Below are positions 36,397-44,154 of a DNA stretch of 46,684 bases, in pieces; position 1 is the first letter of the stretch; each line of letters starts with the position of its first letter. The notes beneath the pieces are model-generated. The model worked only from the letters and a program-made list of their open reading frames with translations, did not search any database and was not told where the DNA came from. The position numbers and the translations under genes are program-made. Source of the stretch: a virus. The DNA is taken from IMG/VR virus record IMGVR_UViG_3300034159_000011, positions 1 through 46,684 of that record. One strand, given 5' to 3'.

Positions 36397-37775
36397 TGCA
36401 TAACCTCAGTTCGTGCGGCCTGAACTGCTTTAAGCAGGAACAGTTCGGCGAGAGCCTTTTGTGTTTGGGGATCGACTACCGGAACAGGGGCAACGGGAGC
36501 CGTGACGACGGGTTGCACGGCTGGAGTGTTGCTTGGCAGCCTGTTATTGCGAACCTCGTTAAGAGGGAAATCCTGCTGCTGCATGTAAACTGTATCGCCG
36601 CCTTGGAGCGGCTTCAAGTTGAACTCGATGCGCGCGTCGTTAATCGTTTCGATGCTACCGTCCACCAAGTCGCGGTGATACGCGGCTTTCTTGCCGGAGT
36701 CCATGCGCATAAGCACGCTCTCGTCGAGATCGATCTTGTAGGGGGCGGCGTTAAGCCCTTCGGTTAACAGCGTCTCCATAGCCTGCATAGGCGCCTGTAG
36801 AGCGTCGTCGAAATAGAGCTGGTTGATTGCGTCGACACCCAGGCCGGAGGGGATAGTGCCCAGTCCGATCTTGAAGGGCGGAATGCCGAACGGTTGGCAG
36901 ATCTGCTCGTCGGAGTAGCGTAGTTGCTCGACCATTTGAGAATCGACCGACTTCGACGCCAGAGTGACAAACTGAAGGCCGTCGCCGACTACAGCGACTT
37001 TTCCTGAGTTTTCCCCTGTGAAATTTGTGTTCCAGTGTTCCGACAAACGCTTAGCCGATTCATCGCTGATCGCACCCGGCGCGGAGAGAATACCGGAAGG
37101 CTGTGCGTTATTCCCAAAGAACTCGGATGAAGATCGCAAAATACGCATGTTCTTTAGTGCAGGCAGATATGCGGCCGCAATTGGCGGCAGACCGATCAGC
37201 GGATGATATGGGCAGATGCAGCGGTCATGGATGATCTCGGAGGCGGGGACTATGGTTCCGTCGTACTCTTCCGGGACCATGTTCAAATAGTCATTATTGA
37301 GCTGGTAGAAAACCTCTCCACTCTCGGAAACGAGCGGCATAACGCGGTAAGGGTCGAGAACGTACAAAGCTACTACGACGCCGCGCTGATCACGTTCTTT
37401 CAGGACGTAGGTGTTTCCTTGAGTGATACGCGACAGAGCCCACCGCTCGCGGAATTGCTGGGCGGTCTGATAATGGTTTGGCTTGCGCAGCACGGGCGAG
37501 AAAGCAGGGCTTTCCGTTTCCGACCAAACGCCGTTGGCGTCCTTCTGCTTCAGGGAAAAAGGGATTTTCCCGATGTCAGTAGCGATACGGGAAATGCACG
37601 CGTAGAGAGCTGGGTAATTCAGCAAACTCTCTAGCTTTTCTTCCTTATTGCGCTGCCAAGCTCCAGTAAAAGATTCACGCACGATCGGCCACCAACCTTG
37701 GCCGACAGGCACGTTCGATAGCGTCTTCTCTACCGTAGGCGCCTTACGACTAATGTCAAAGCCGAGGATTCTCAT
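36393..37775 (-). CDS. portal protein, HK97 family
   Basis: 460 residues. LLNYPALYACISRIATDIGKIPF, RKPNHYQTAQQFRERW, GNTYVLKERDQRG and YHPLIGLPPIAAA are the standard blocks of HK97-type portals; FGIPPFKIGLG and the later KAAYHRDLVDGSIETINDARIEFNLKP complete them. The C-terminal 60 residues are Pro/Val-rich and variable. The portal forms the dodecameric DNA gate. Here it follows the capsid gene, not the large terminase as usual, so the head genes are rearranged. Confidence 0.95.
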   Translation of the reverse strand: MRILGFDISRKAPTVEKTLSNVPVGQGWWPIVRESFTGAWQRNKEEKLESLLNYPALYACISRIATDIGKIPFSLKQKDANGVWSETESPAFSPVLRKPNHYQTAQQFRERWALSRITQGNTYVLKERDQRGVVVALYVLDPYRVMPLVSESGEVFYQLNNDYLNMVPEEYDGTIVPASEIIHDRCICPYHPLIGLPPIAAAYLPALKNMRILRSSSEFFGNNAQPSGILSAPGAISDESAKRLSEHWNTNFTGENSGKVAVVGDGLQFVTLASKSVDSQMVEQLRYSDEQICQPFGIPPFKIGLGTIPSGLGVDAINQLYFDDALQAPMQAMETLLTEGLNAAPYKIDLDESVLMRMDSGKKAAYHRDLVDGSIETINDARIEFNLKPLQGGDTVYMQQQDFPLNEVRNNRLPSNTPAVQPVVTAPVAPVPVVDPQTQKALAELFLLKAVQAARTEVMQ

Positions 37776-38053
37776 TAGACAAGATCCCGCGAGGCGATAA
37801 CGGCTTCCACGTCAGACTTCTTGATACGGCCATCTTTACCCGTGCCGACAATGGTAGCCAGGTCGACTTTGAATTCTTCTGCGAACGCAGCGATCTCTTT
37901 GGAAACCAAGGGGCCTTCGTCTTCAGCTTTTAAGGGGGTGGCAGCTTCTGCAGAATAGTCGCCGTGACCGAGCTTACGAAGAGTTTCCGCGTATCGACGA
38001 GCCATCGGGACTTTTTTCCCGCCTTTGACATAGATGAATTCTACTTTTGACAT
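37775..38053 (-). CDS. protein with E3-binding (peripheral subunit-binding) domain
   Basis: 92 residues. The C-terminal 45 residues (AFAEEFKVDLATIVGTGKDGRIKKSDVEAVI) match the peripheral subunit-binding domain of 2-oxoacid dehydrogenase E2 chains, including the VxGTGxxGRI core. The N-terminus (VEFIYVKGGKKVPMARRYAETLRKLG) is a beta-helix element. In E2 enzymes the domain docks E1 or E3 subunits. Its use by a phage head-region protein is unclear; it may dock a host enzyme or another virion protein. Confidence 0.78.
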   Translation of the reverse strand: MSKVEFIYVKGGKKVPMARRYAETLRKLGHGDYSAEAATPLKAEDEGPLVSKEIAAFAEEFKVDLATIVGTGKDGRIKKSDVEAVIASRDLV

Positions 38054-38108
38054 GTGGAAACCCTCAAATTTAGCTGAGTATACGGGCGACTTCGAATTTC
38101 GGCTAGTT

Positions 38109-38234
38109 TTACAGCCAGGTTGCGCCGGAATCCCAACTGATACCGTTGTCCCACATAGCCCCAGAAACGGAAATCGGCGTACAGGACTCGCCGATAAACT
38201 TCGCCTTACAGACTTCGCCTATAAACCTAAGCAT
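38109..38234 (-). CDS. 41-residue hypothetical protein
   Basis: ATG 38234 is preceded by AGGAG at a spacing of eight, eleven bases after the stop of the preceding gene. The peptide contains two near repeats, RFIGEVC and KFIGESC, then a Trp-rich end (MWDNGISWDSGATWL). It looks like a small beta protein, possibly a virion accessory. It was found by reading the gap between the two longer genes. Confidence 0.6.
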   Translation of the reverse strand: MLRFIGEVCKAKFIGESCTPISVSGAMWDNGISWDSGATWL

Positions 38235-38244
38235 TCTGCTACTC

Positions 38245-38667
38245 CTACGCCAGAGATACCGGCGCCCAGTCATTCAGGCCGACGTTTTGGATAGTGAACT
38301 GGAAAGATCTTTGAATAGCGGAACCGGTCCCGGTAATGGTGGACGGGCTAACCATATCAAAGCTGTAAACCTGTTTCGTAGTGAACACTTGGATGGTCTG
38401 CCCGATCCATTGTGTAGAAGCGTCAGGCAACTTTAGGTTTATTTGCGCGATGAAAGCTGGGGCGTCTACGACTACCGTAGCGTTTGTAGCGACCTTCGAT
38501 AGGTCTACTTCTTGGTTCTCTACCGGGTTGTTAACGCGAAACACTTGGGTCTCGGTACGGCGTGAAGCAGCGGCGAGTTTTAGCAGGAGGGCATTCGTTA
38601 GAGCGCGGCTTGGGTTGCCGTTGACGGGTACTGCGGCAGCTATTTGTTCATCCGTTGGTGTAAGCAT
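38245..38667 (-). CDS. putative head decoration or accessory protein
   Basis: 140 residues directly after the capsid gene. TPTDEQIAAAVPVNGNPSRALTNALLLKL is helical; the remainder is beta rich (QVYSFDMVSPSTITGTG, FQFTIQNVGLNDWAPVSL). Its place after the capsid gene is where decoration proteins usually stand. AGGAGAAA precedes the ATG. No confident family match. Confidence 0.6.
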   Translation of the reverse strand: MLTPTDEQIAAAVPVNGNPSRALTNALLLKLAAASRRTETQVFRVNNPVENQEVDLSKVATNATVVVDAPAFIAQINLKLPDASTQWIGQTIQVFTTKQVYSFDMVSPSTITGTGSAIQRSFQFTIQNVGLNDWAPVSLA

Positions 38668-38684
38668 TTATTTTCTCCTAAAGA

Positions 38685-38704
38685 AATGGCCCCGTAGGGC
38701 CATT
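38685..38704 (-). terminator. UACG-loop hairpin after the capsid gene
   Basis: On the minus strand AATGGCCC-TACG-GGGCCATT is an 8-bp stem closed by a UACG tetraloop, the most stable kind, followed by TCTTT. It lies 25 bases after the capsid stop. It may act as a partial terminator or protect the capsid transcript's 3' end. Confidence 0.65.
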
Positions 38705-38728
38705 CCGATTTCACTCAGTTACTAGCGC

Positions 38729-40126
38729 TTACGCGCCCCAGCTTACGCCGGACAGGTAGGCGACCGCCGACGTGCGACGACGCGCCCAGTTGATGGTGCG
38801 TTCTGCGCGGAAGCCGACCAAGTTGCGCTGCCACAAGGACACGAGGACGGTAGACGCAGTCGATGGGTTATCCGGTGCGCTATCCATCTGCAGGGATGCT
38901 TCGGTCGACATCGACAAGTCGATACCGCCTTCGTCTGCCTCGTAGATATCGCTCGCGTTTACCAAGGCGACCAGGGAACCGCTCGAATCGGTTGGGATGT
39001 ATTGCGACACAATCACCGGCAGGCCGAAGAAAGTACCGCCGTTCATACCGATGCCCGGGAACTCGGTCTGACCCAGTGGGTTCATCATCAGGCTGAGTGC
39101 CAGTGCAGTTACCGAAGACATCAGCCAAACGCCCGAAGTCGGAGCGTTGTTAGCCTGGATGAAAGCGGTGAACAGTGCTTTAACATCAGTACGAACATCG
39201 TCCGCAGTGCTGCCGCTGGATGGGATGCTGGATACACCGTTCAGGATCGAAGCAGGCGAGATACCCGATACCGCGGCCTTGAGAGGGTTGATGAAGTCGA
39301 TATCGAGACGTTCGCGCAGCGCAGCGGCTAGGGTGTCTCGGATCAGGCCATCAGCGGCAGGGTTGGAGTCACGGATCAGTTCCATAGTGGCAACGGCGAT
39401 GTTCGCAACTTTCAGCGGTTCGATGGTGGTGCGGCTGAAGTCCATTTTGGTCAGAGGTTTAGCCTGACCTTCACCTACCCAGTAACCGTCGCCGCCAGAG
39501 GTTTGGCCAATCAGTGCGGTGCGGAAAGGCACACGGCGCAGAGCAGGCACGCCAGCTTGACCGAAACGGCCGAGGATGGTTTGTGGGCGCAAAAAGGCAA
39601 CGAAGTCAGCGAAAACGCTGGTTTCTTCACCGACCAGGGGGGCCGCCCACGTGGTTTGGCTGGTAGTGCCCGGTGCTACGGCAGCTTTAGTCACGAGACG
39701 TTGTGTGGCCTCGATAACGCCTTCTTGGCCGTCGTACATAGCTTTGGCAATGCTGATAGCGTCGCGGTGTTCCAGGTGGCCCAGTGCGAGGCACTTGGCA
39801 GCACGGGCGAAAGCGATACCCGGTTCCAGTTTCTGGGTGTTCTTCACGCGTACCGACAGGCCGGTGTTTTCCACGGTGCGAATGCGGTTTTCGCTGCCGT
39901 CAACTGGCTTGGCCGATTGCGCTTGCGCTTTCTGCATGCCTTTCAGACGGGCAATGTGCTTGTTCACCGCGCCTACTTCAGCTTCCAAGGTATCGAAAGC
40001 TTCGGACTGTTCAGCGTCCAGGGTAGTGCCGTCTTCGGACGCTTTGTCCATGATGCTCGACATCTCGGCCGACTTGGAAACGAGGGTAGCCTCGAATTCC
40101 TGAATTTGTTGTGCGATGGTTTTCAT
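38729..40126 (-). CDS. major capsid protein from an internal start
   Basis: Met197 of the fused frame (ATG at 40126) is preceded by GGAGG at a spacing of five, one of the best ribosome sites in the window. It begins MKTIAQQIQEFEATLVSK, exactly at the delta domain where separate capsid genes normally start. The product would be 465 residues. So one gene probably makes a little protease-capsid fusion and a large amount of capsid protein. Internal initiation is inferred from sequence. Confidence 0.8.
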   Translation of the reverse strand: MKTIAQQIQEFEATLVSKSAEMSSIMDKASEDGTTLDAEQSEAFDTLEAEVGAVNKHIARLKGMQKAQAQSAKPVDGSENRIRTVENTGLSVRVKNTQKLEPGIAFARAAKCLALGHLEHRDAISIAKAMYDGQEGVIEATQRLVTKAAVAPGTTSQTTWAAPLVGEETSVFADFVAFLRPQTILGRFGQAGVPALRRVPFRTALIGQTSGGDGYWVGEGQAKPLTKMDFSRTTIEPLKVANIAVATMELIRDSNPAADGLIRDTLAAALRERLDIDFINPLKAAVSGISPASILNGVSSIPSSGSTADDVRTDVKALFTAFIQANNAPTSGVWLMSSVTALALSLMMNPLGQTEFPGIGMNGGTFFGLPVIVSQYIPTDSSGSLVALVNASDIYEADEGGIDLSMSTEASLQMDSAPDNPSTASTVLVSLWQRNLVGFRAERTINWARRRTSAVAYLSGVSWGA

Positions 40127-40714
40127 GTTGCCCTCCAGGGGCTTCGGAACTTTAGGGGTTTGTTTCACAACGGGTGCCGAAGCGCCGGCGGGTTTACCAA
40201 GTCGTACCACTGTATGCGCCGATTTGCCGGACGCGGCCGGAGCACCGTGGTCGAAGGACTTGATAGTTTGAATCGTGGCATCAGTGTTGCATGGAATTGT
40301 CACAAGCGACAGCTCGAATACTTCCGTTTGGAGGTAGCGAGTACCCCAAGTTCCCGCGATGTTCTCGGATTCAATAGCGCGGAAACCAATGGACACGGCG
40401 CGAATTAGGCCGGCTTTTACAGACTGCCAGGCCTCTTCAATACGGTCCTTTAGTTCTCCGTCTTCCATAATCATCGGGAAATTCGCGGTGAAAGGAACAC
40501 CCTTTGCGGTTGGCTTCCCAAACTCTGCCAAACCTACTGGCTCGTCGTGTTCGTGGTGCATGAGCAACGGCATAGGATTTTTGAACTGTACGCCGAGGGG
40601 TTCTACCACGTCGCCAACACGATCCGTCTGAGGGCTCGTGGCGATGCCTGTAATGGTCCGGGTTTCCCCTTCCGTTACGGCCTTAATCTCGAAGGTGCTA
40701 TAGGCTCTGTTCAT
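38729..40714 (-). CDS. fused prohead protease - major capsid protein
   Basis: 661 residues in one frame. Residues 1-165 are an HK97-type (U35) prohead protease: GIATSPQTDRVGDVVEPLG, catalytic His in LLMHHEHDE, catalytic Ser in GLIRAVSIGFRA, and FELSLVTIPCN. A Pro-rich linker follows. From Met197 the chain is an HK97-type capsid protein: a helical delta domain (MKTIAQQIQEFEA, coiled coil), then the fold itself from about 330 on (TSQTTWAAPLVGEETSVFADFVAFL; LLRERLDIDFI-like helix; GIGMNGGTFFGLPVI). The fusion would place one protease with each long-form subunit. A strong internal start gives free capsid (separate entry). Confidence 0.92.
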   Translation of the reverse strand: MNRAYSTFEIKAVTEGETRTITGIATSPQTDRVGDVVEPLGVQFKNPMPLLMHHEHDEPVGLAEFGKPTAKGVPFTANFPMIMEDGELKDRIEEAWQSVKAGLIRAVSIGFRAIESENIAGTWGTRYLQTEVFELSLVTIPCNTDATIQTIKSFDHGAPAASGKSAHTVVRLGKPAGASAPVVKQTPKVPKPLEGNMKTIAQQIQEFEATLVSKSAEMSSIMDKASEDGTTLDAEQSEAFDTLEAEVGAVNKHIARLKGMQKAQAQSAKPVDGSENRIRTVENTGLSVRVKNTQKLEPGIAFARAAKCLALGHLEHRDAISIAKAMYDGQEGVIEATQRLVTKAAVAPGTTSQTTWAAPLVGEETSVFADFVAFLRPQTILGRFGQAGVPALRRVPFRTALIGQTSGGDGYWVGEGQAKPLTKMDFSRTTIEPLKVANIAVATMELIRDSNPAADGLIRDTLAAALRERLDIDFINPLKAAVSGISPASILNGVSSIPSSGSTADDVRTDVKALFTAFIQANNAPTSGVWLMSSVTALALSLMMNPLGQTEFPGIGMNGGTFFGLPVIVSQYIPTDSSGSLVALVNASDIYEADEGGIDLSMSTEASLQMDSAPDNPSTASTVLVSLWQRNLVGFRAERTINWARRRTSAVAYLSGVSWGA

Positions 40715-40755
40715 GTATACAGCTCCGGTAAATTACGCGCACTTTAACCCACCTA

Positions 40756-42426
40756 CTAGCCCAAGACAAACATTTGGTGTTTCTTGTGCGCTGCTGCAGG
40801 GTTGAGCGCCATAAGTGACACGGCATTGAATAGCGCCATAACCGGGTCGATCTTAGCCGAGCCAGAAGCCTGCTTCGTGATCAAAATAGAGTTTGCCCGG
40901 GGCTCTACGCGGCAGTTGGAAACGCACCACGCCATTAGCGGTTGTTCGGCGTGCTTGAGCTTCCCTTCGGCTAGGCGTCGCTCTGTGGTCTTGATAGCGC
41001 CGCCGAGTTTCCAACCCTGGCTGATACCGACGATCTTGTCTTCTGGGATATCCCGTGCGACCAGCTCGTCGAAGATCGCGCCGATACCCACCGGGTCGAC
41101 GCCGATTTTGTCCAGTAGTCCTGAGTCGTAAACACGTTCTACGATGTCGCAAACTTCCGTCACGTCGTCGCCGATGCGTTTAACGATCACCAAGTCGCCG
41201 TGCCGTGCAAAGTCCTCAAACCTGGCCGCTTCCTGCAGGTTGCGCTTCAGCGCGGAAGGATGCGCCCATGCCCGCACCCACGCCAGCCAATCGCCGGTAT
41301 CCTTGTCGCGTCCGACCAGGGCGAGCCCTAGCAAGTCGTCCAGGCCGCCGCCGTCAATCCCTACATCGATCACCTCAGCCTGGGTAAGGATCGACTCCAG
41401 CGTCACCAGTGTGCAGCTCTGCTCCTGCCAGTAGTCGGCGCCGGCCCATCGGTCGGTGCGCAGCGCGAGTCCGATTTCCACGTTCAGGTACTTCGCCAAG
41501 ACGTTCAACGTCTCCGGCTCGCCGGTCTCCTGCGCTTGCTTCAACTTCCTGGCGATGTACTCAACGCTGGTCGATCGACCGAGGTTAGGGTTGGAGATAT
41601 AGAAATTTTCCGGGTTCAGATAATCCTTGTTCTCGATCATCGCCGCCGGGTATTCGTAGAGCACTGGTAGGAATTGCGGGTCGACAATCTCGCCGTCACG
41701 TACCTTACGGGCATACATCAGCTTCGAACGGAATACGCCGGCCGGAGGATCATCGGACTGCGTTGTCAGGTACAGGATGAAACCCTCGGGACGTGACGCT
41801 AGACCGCCGGTCGCTTCAAGCAGCATTTTCTCTGCGTTCGGGTTTTTGCCGAACAGGTGAATCTCATCGATCAGCACAACAGCCGCTTTCTTGCCGCCCA
41901 CGGTATTCGTGTCCGCAGCTACTACCTTCAGCGTGGCGCCCGTACCGAGGTGCGTGATAGTTCGTAAGTGATCCTGGACCTGCATCATCGCTTCGAGTTC
42001 AGGATCGGCCTTCACCATGTCGCGCGCGGGGGCAAAGGCGTTATCGGCCACTTCCTTGGTCGGAGCCAAGATGATGAACTCGGCCGACTGCCGCCAGTTC
42101 TGGATCAATACCGTCAGCATGATTGCCGCAGCAAAGGTCGACTTTGAGTTCTTCTTGGCGATGAGCAAGAAAAACTCCTTTATCATCTGCACGCCGTTGT
42201 CAGGGTTGTACGCGCCGAAAATCGCTCCAGCCAAGTCATCCGTCCAGGGTTCGCAGGACTCGCCTATAGTCGGGCTTCCGGGGGCGTCGACGATCCGGAG
42301 CAAATGCAGGACCTGCAGCGCGGCGGCGGCTGAGTCTGGAAACAGCGGTGTGAACGGGATCAGGCTGTCGCCTTTGATGATCCGGTCTTCCCAGTCTTCA
42401 CAGCGTGTTGTCCATATAGGGATCAT
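40756..42426 (-). CDS. terL: terminase large subunit, HK97 type (Terminase_1)
   Basis: 556 residues. The ATPase has an adenine/Walker A region FFLLIAKKNSKSTFAAA and Walker B AAVVLIDEIHLFG, then coupling motif YLTTQSD. The nuclease half has IDVGIDGGGLDDLLGLALVG with the first Asp pair and IGVDPVGIGAIFDEL with another. It translocates DNA into proheads and cuts it. ATGA overlap with terS. Confidence 0.96.
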   Translation of the reverse strand: MIPIWTTRCEDWEDRIIKGDSLIPFTPLFPDSAAAALQVLHLLRIVDAPGSPTIGESCEPWTDDLAGAIFGAYNPDNGVQMIKEFFLLIAKKNSKSTFAAAIMLTVLIQNWRQSAEFIILAPTKEVADNAFAPARDMVKADPELEAMMQVQDHLRTITHLGTGATLKVVAADTNTVGGKKAAVVLIDEIHLFGKNPNAEKMLLEATGGLASRPEGFILYLTTQSDDPPAGVFRSKLMYARKVRDGEIVDPQFLPVLYEYPAAMIENKDYLNPENFYISNPNLGRSTSVEYIARKLKQAQETGEPETLNVLAKYLNVEIGLALRTDRWAGADYWQEQSCTLVTLESILTQAEVIDVGIDGGGLDDLLGLALVGRDKDTGDWLAWVRAWAHPSALKRNLQEAARFEDFARHGDLVIVKRIGDDVTEVCDIVERVYDSGLLDKIGVDPVGIGAIFDELVARDIPEDKIVGISQGWKLGGAIKTTERRLAEGKLKHAEQPLMAWCVSNCRVEPRANSILITKQASGSAKIDPVMALFNAVSLMALNPAAAHKKHQMFVLG

Positions 42427-42911
42427 TTAGGCACCGCGCGCAATGGCGCTGCACGGGCCCCGAACTTGTTGCCTTCTGCCGCCGCAGCCGCGGCGCCTTC
42501 TGCCTTGGTCGCTTTCTTTCCCTTTTCCCCGATCTTCGAATGTTCGAAAGGGAGCAAAGCTTTAGCCGCTTCCAACCTGGCTTTGACACCGGCCTTCGGG
42601 CAGTTCATCAGCGCGGTTAAAAAAACCTTCGGATCTTCCGTTTCGACGATATCAACCGTCGCCAAATCCACTTCTATCGGCTCTTCAGACGATCCGGGTT
42701 TAGATGGCTTTACCCCGGCGGTCGAGATACCGACAGCGGCCAGGGCAGCCACGATTGCGGGGTGTTTACGCATACGAAAGCCGGAGGGCTTCGGCGACTT
42801 CAAACCCGCTGATATAGCGGCCTGCTCGGGCTTTTCGCCGCGCAGCGTGGCCTGGAAGAACAACTCTTGGGAGGGTGTAAGCATGGGGATTGCTACCTGC
42901 GTGATACTCAT
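42423..42911 (-). CDS. terS: terminase small subunit
   Basis: 162 residues. An N-terminal HTH-like region (LTPSQELFFQATLRGEKPEQAAISAGLKS) is the DNA-recognition part. The segment DPKVFLTALMNCPKAGVKARLEAAKALLPFEHSKIGEKGKKA is a known small-terminase pattern of HK97-like phages. The C-terminus is Ala-rich. It sits just after the presumed cos region and before terL. Confidence 0.9.
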   Translation of the reverse strand: MSITQVAIPMLTPSQELFFQATLRGEKPEQAAISAGLKSPKPSGFRMRKHPAIVAALAAVGISTAGVKPSKPGSSEEPIEVDLATVDIVETEDPKVFLTALMNCPKAGVKARLEAAKALLPFEHSKIGEKGKKATKAEGAAAAAAEGNKFGARAAPLRAVPK

Positions 42912-43160
42912 GTTTCTACGGTATCACGGGTCGCAAAGCCCTAGGGCAAAAATAATCTGTAAAAGGGGTCGGCGCGATCAGGGCCGGAAAGAGTGGCACG
43001 CCACTGCCCCACCCCCCGGATGCCCCGAAATGGTGCAGAAACCATGCGAATCGTTCTCATTTGCGTGGAAAATGACGAAATTCGTGCGAAATGCACGATG
43101 CAATCACGAATGAGTTTCATTTGAGGGGTGGGCCTAACCCGAACGCGCAACCATTACGGA
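42912..43160. other. probable cos region between HNH and terS genes
   Basis: 249 bases without a convincing gene. It contains the hyphenated palindrome AGTGGC-AC-GCCACT (42992-43005) flanked by GC-rich runs (ccccaccccccgg). Two related blocks follow: gaatcgttctcatttg (43049-43064) and gaatgagtttcatttg (43108-43123), possible terminase binding sites. In HK97-like cos phages the HNH protein and terS flank cos, in this order. The exact nick sites cannot be read from sequence. Confidence 0.55.
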
Positions 43161-43508
43161 TCATCCTCTACGAGCAGCGCCTACTCCTTCGGCTGCCGTC
43201 TTGATCCCGTGACAGGGCTTGCACAAGGCCTGATGGTTGGCTCGATCCCAGAACAGCGCCTGGTTGCCTCTGTGGTCAACGATGTGGTCAACGACCGTGG
43301 CCTCAACCACCTTGCCCTGCGCATGGCACATGACGCACAGCACGTTCCTCTCGAGGAACTTCAGCCTGTAGCGTTGCCACTTCCCACCATACCCACGCTG
43401 CGCAGTGGTCAGCCCTTCGCGCCATGCGTCAGGGTTCAGCATCTGCACCGACTGCGTGCTGATCTCCTTGGCGCGTGTGGGCTGCATGGTGACGCGTGAC
43501 TTAGCCAC
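43161..43508 (-). CDS. HNH protein of the packaging type
   Basis: 115 residues from GTG 43508, which overlaps the preceding stop; ATG 43487 (MQPTRAKEIS) is an alternative. FLERNVLCVMCHAQGKVVEATVVDHIVDHRGN gives the two-Cys and DH part of the HNH site, and FWDRANHQALCKPCHGIKT the second Cys pair and final His. Its size and place beside terS match HK97 gp74-type HNH proteins that help the terminase cut cos. Confidence 0.9.
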   Translation of the reverse strand: MAKSRVTMQPTRAKEISTQSVQMLNPDAWREGLTTAQRGYGGKWQRYRLKFLERNVLCVMCHAQGKVVEATVVDHIVDHRGNQALFWDRANHQALCKPCHGIKTAAEGVGAARRG

Positions 43509-43839
43509 GGGTATTGAGTCCGCCGATCTGGCCCGATCTATCGGCAGGATGTGATGCCCTAGCGTTGAGCGCCTGTGGCGCGATCTCATCCACGTTCACC
43601 TCTGGTATGCGTCCTTGGGCGGCTATCTCCTCTAGCGCCACGCATACGCGCTCCAGCAAAGCGTCGCGGCCATTCTCAATGCGGATATCGGCGCCACCAT
43701 CCAGGACCATGGGCTCTAGTCCTAGCTGATCAGCGATCGGAGTGATGTGGTCGGTCAGTATCTGAACCGTCTCTTTCCCGAGTACCTGGGGAATCCGCAG
43801 TACCAGTAATCCGTTGCTTGAGTTCTTCGAATCGTTCAT
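43501..43839 (-). CDS. hypothetical protein
   Basis: 112 residues. The pattern LLVLRIPQVLGKETVQILTDHITPIADQLGLEPMVLDGGADIRI appears to be one alpha/beta domain. It overlaps the small MSCAG gene by 110 bases in another frame and the HNH gene by 8. Function unknown. Confidence 0.7.
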   Translation of the reverse strand: MNDSKNSSNGLLVLRIPQVLGKETVQILTDHITPIADQLGLEPMVLDGGADIRIENGRDALLERVCVALEEIAAQGRIPEVNVDEIAPQALNARASHPADRSGQIGGLNTRG

Positions 43840-43900
43840 TGGCTAAATCCATAAGTCGTTTGAGTTTGGCTCGTCGCCGAGCGCATCCGGCACATGACAT
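43730..43900 (-). CDS. small MSCAGC protein
   Basis: 56 residues beginning MSCAGCARRRAKLKRLMD, with GGAG eight bases before the ATG; a longer frame to 43993 extends into the iteron region. Short proteins with this exact type of start (MSCAGCxxRR) occur near HNH or packaging genes in many phages. The Cys pair may bind metal. It overlaps the next gene by 110 bases, an unusually long overlap. Confidence 0.7.
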   Translation of the reverse strand: MSCAGCARRRAKLKRLMDLANERFEELKQRITGTADSPGTRERDGSDTDRPHHSDR

Positions 43901-43989
43901 TTCATTTCTCCGCTGATGTGCGATCAGCGTACCTGAGAACCGCGACCAGTGAACAGCGTCTCGGCCAGGGGTCGTTATCTGCATTACGC

Positions 43990-44154
43990 GCAATTCTTGC
44001 GGGTTTATCTAATCTGCAATTCTTGCGTCTTCAGTGTTGCGTTGCTCGAAAACAGGGTTGCACGTTGCACACCCCTAAAGGGGAGTGTGTGCAATGCAAC
44101 CTTAACCGAGTTGCAAATAAGCAATTTGCAACCCTGTTTGCAATGCAACCTTAA
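43990..44154. other. iteron-like repeat region (candidate origin or control region)
   Basis: GCAATTCTTGCG occurs at 43990-44001 and 44016-44027, 26 bases apart. TGCAATGCAACCTTAA occurs at 44090-44105 and 44139-44154. Further TTGCA/TGCAA elements lie between, including a long interrupted palindrome with arms TTGCACA (44065-44071) and TGTGCAA (44088-44094) around CCCC-TAAA-GGGG. It follows the primase-helicase stop directly. Such dense repeats are typical of origins bound by an initiator, though a terminator or operator role is possible. Confidence 0.6.

Noticed and set aside
39503-40408. 301-codon frame antisense to the protease/capsid gene
   Set aside because: A shadow of the capsid codon pattern; the opposite strand carries clear capsid and protease motifs.
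42941-43150. 70-codon minus-strand frame in the cos gap
   Set aside because: It runs through the palindrome and GC-rich runs, with a low-complexity basic product and no ribosome site; a non-coding packaging region explains the stretch better.
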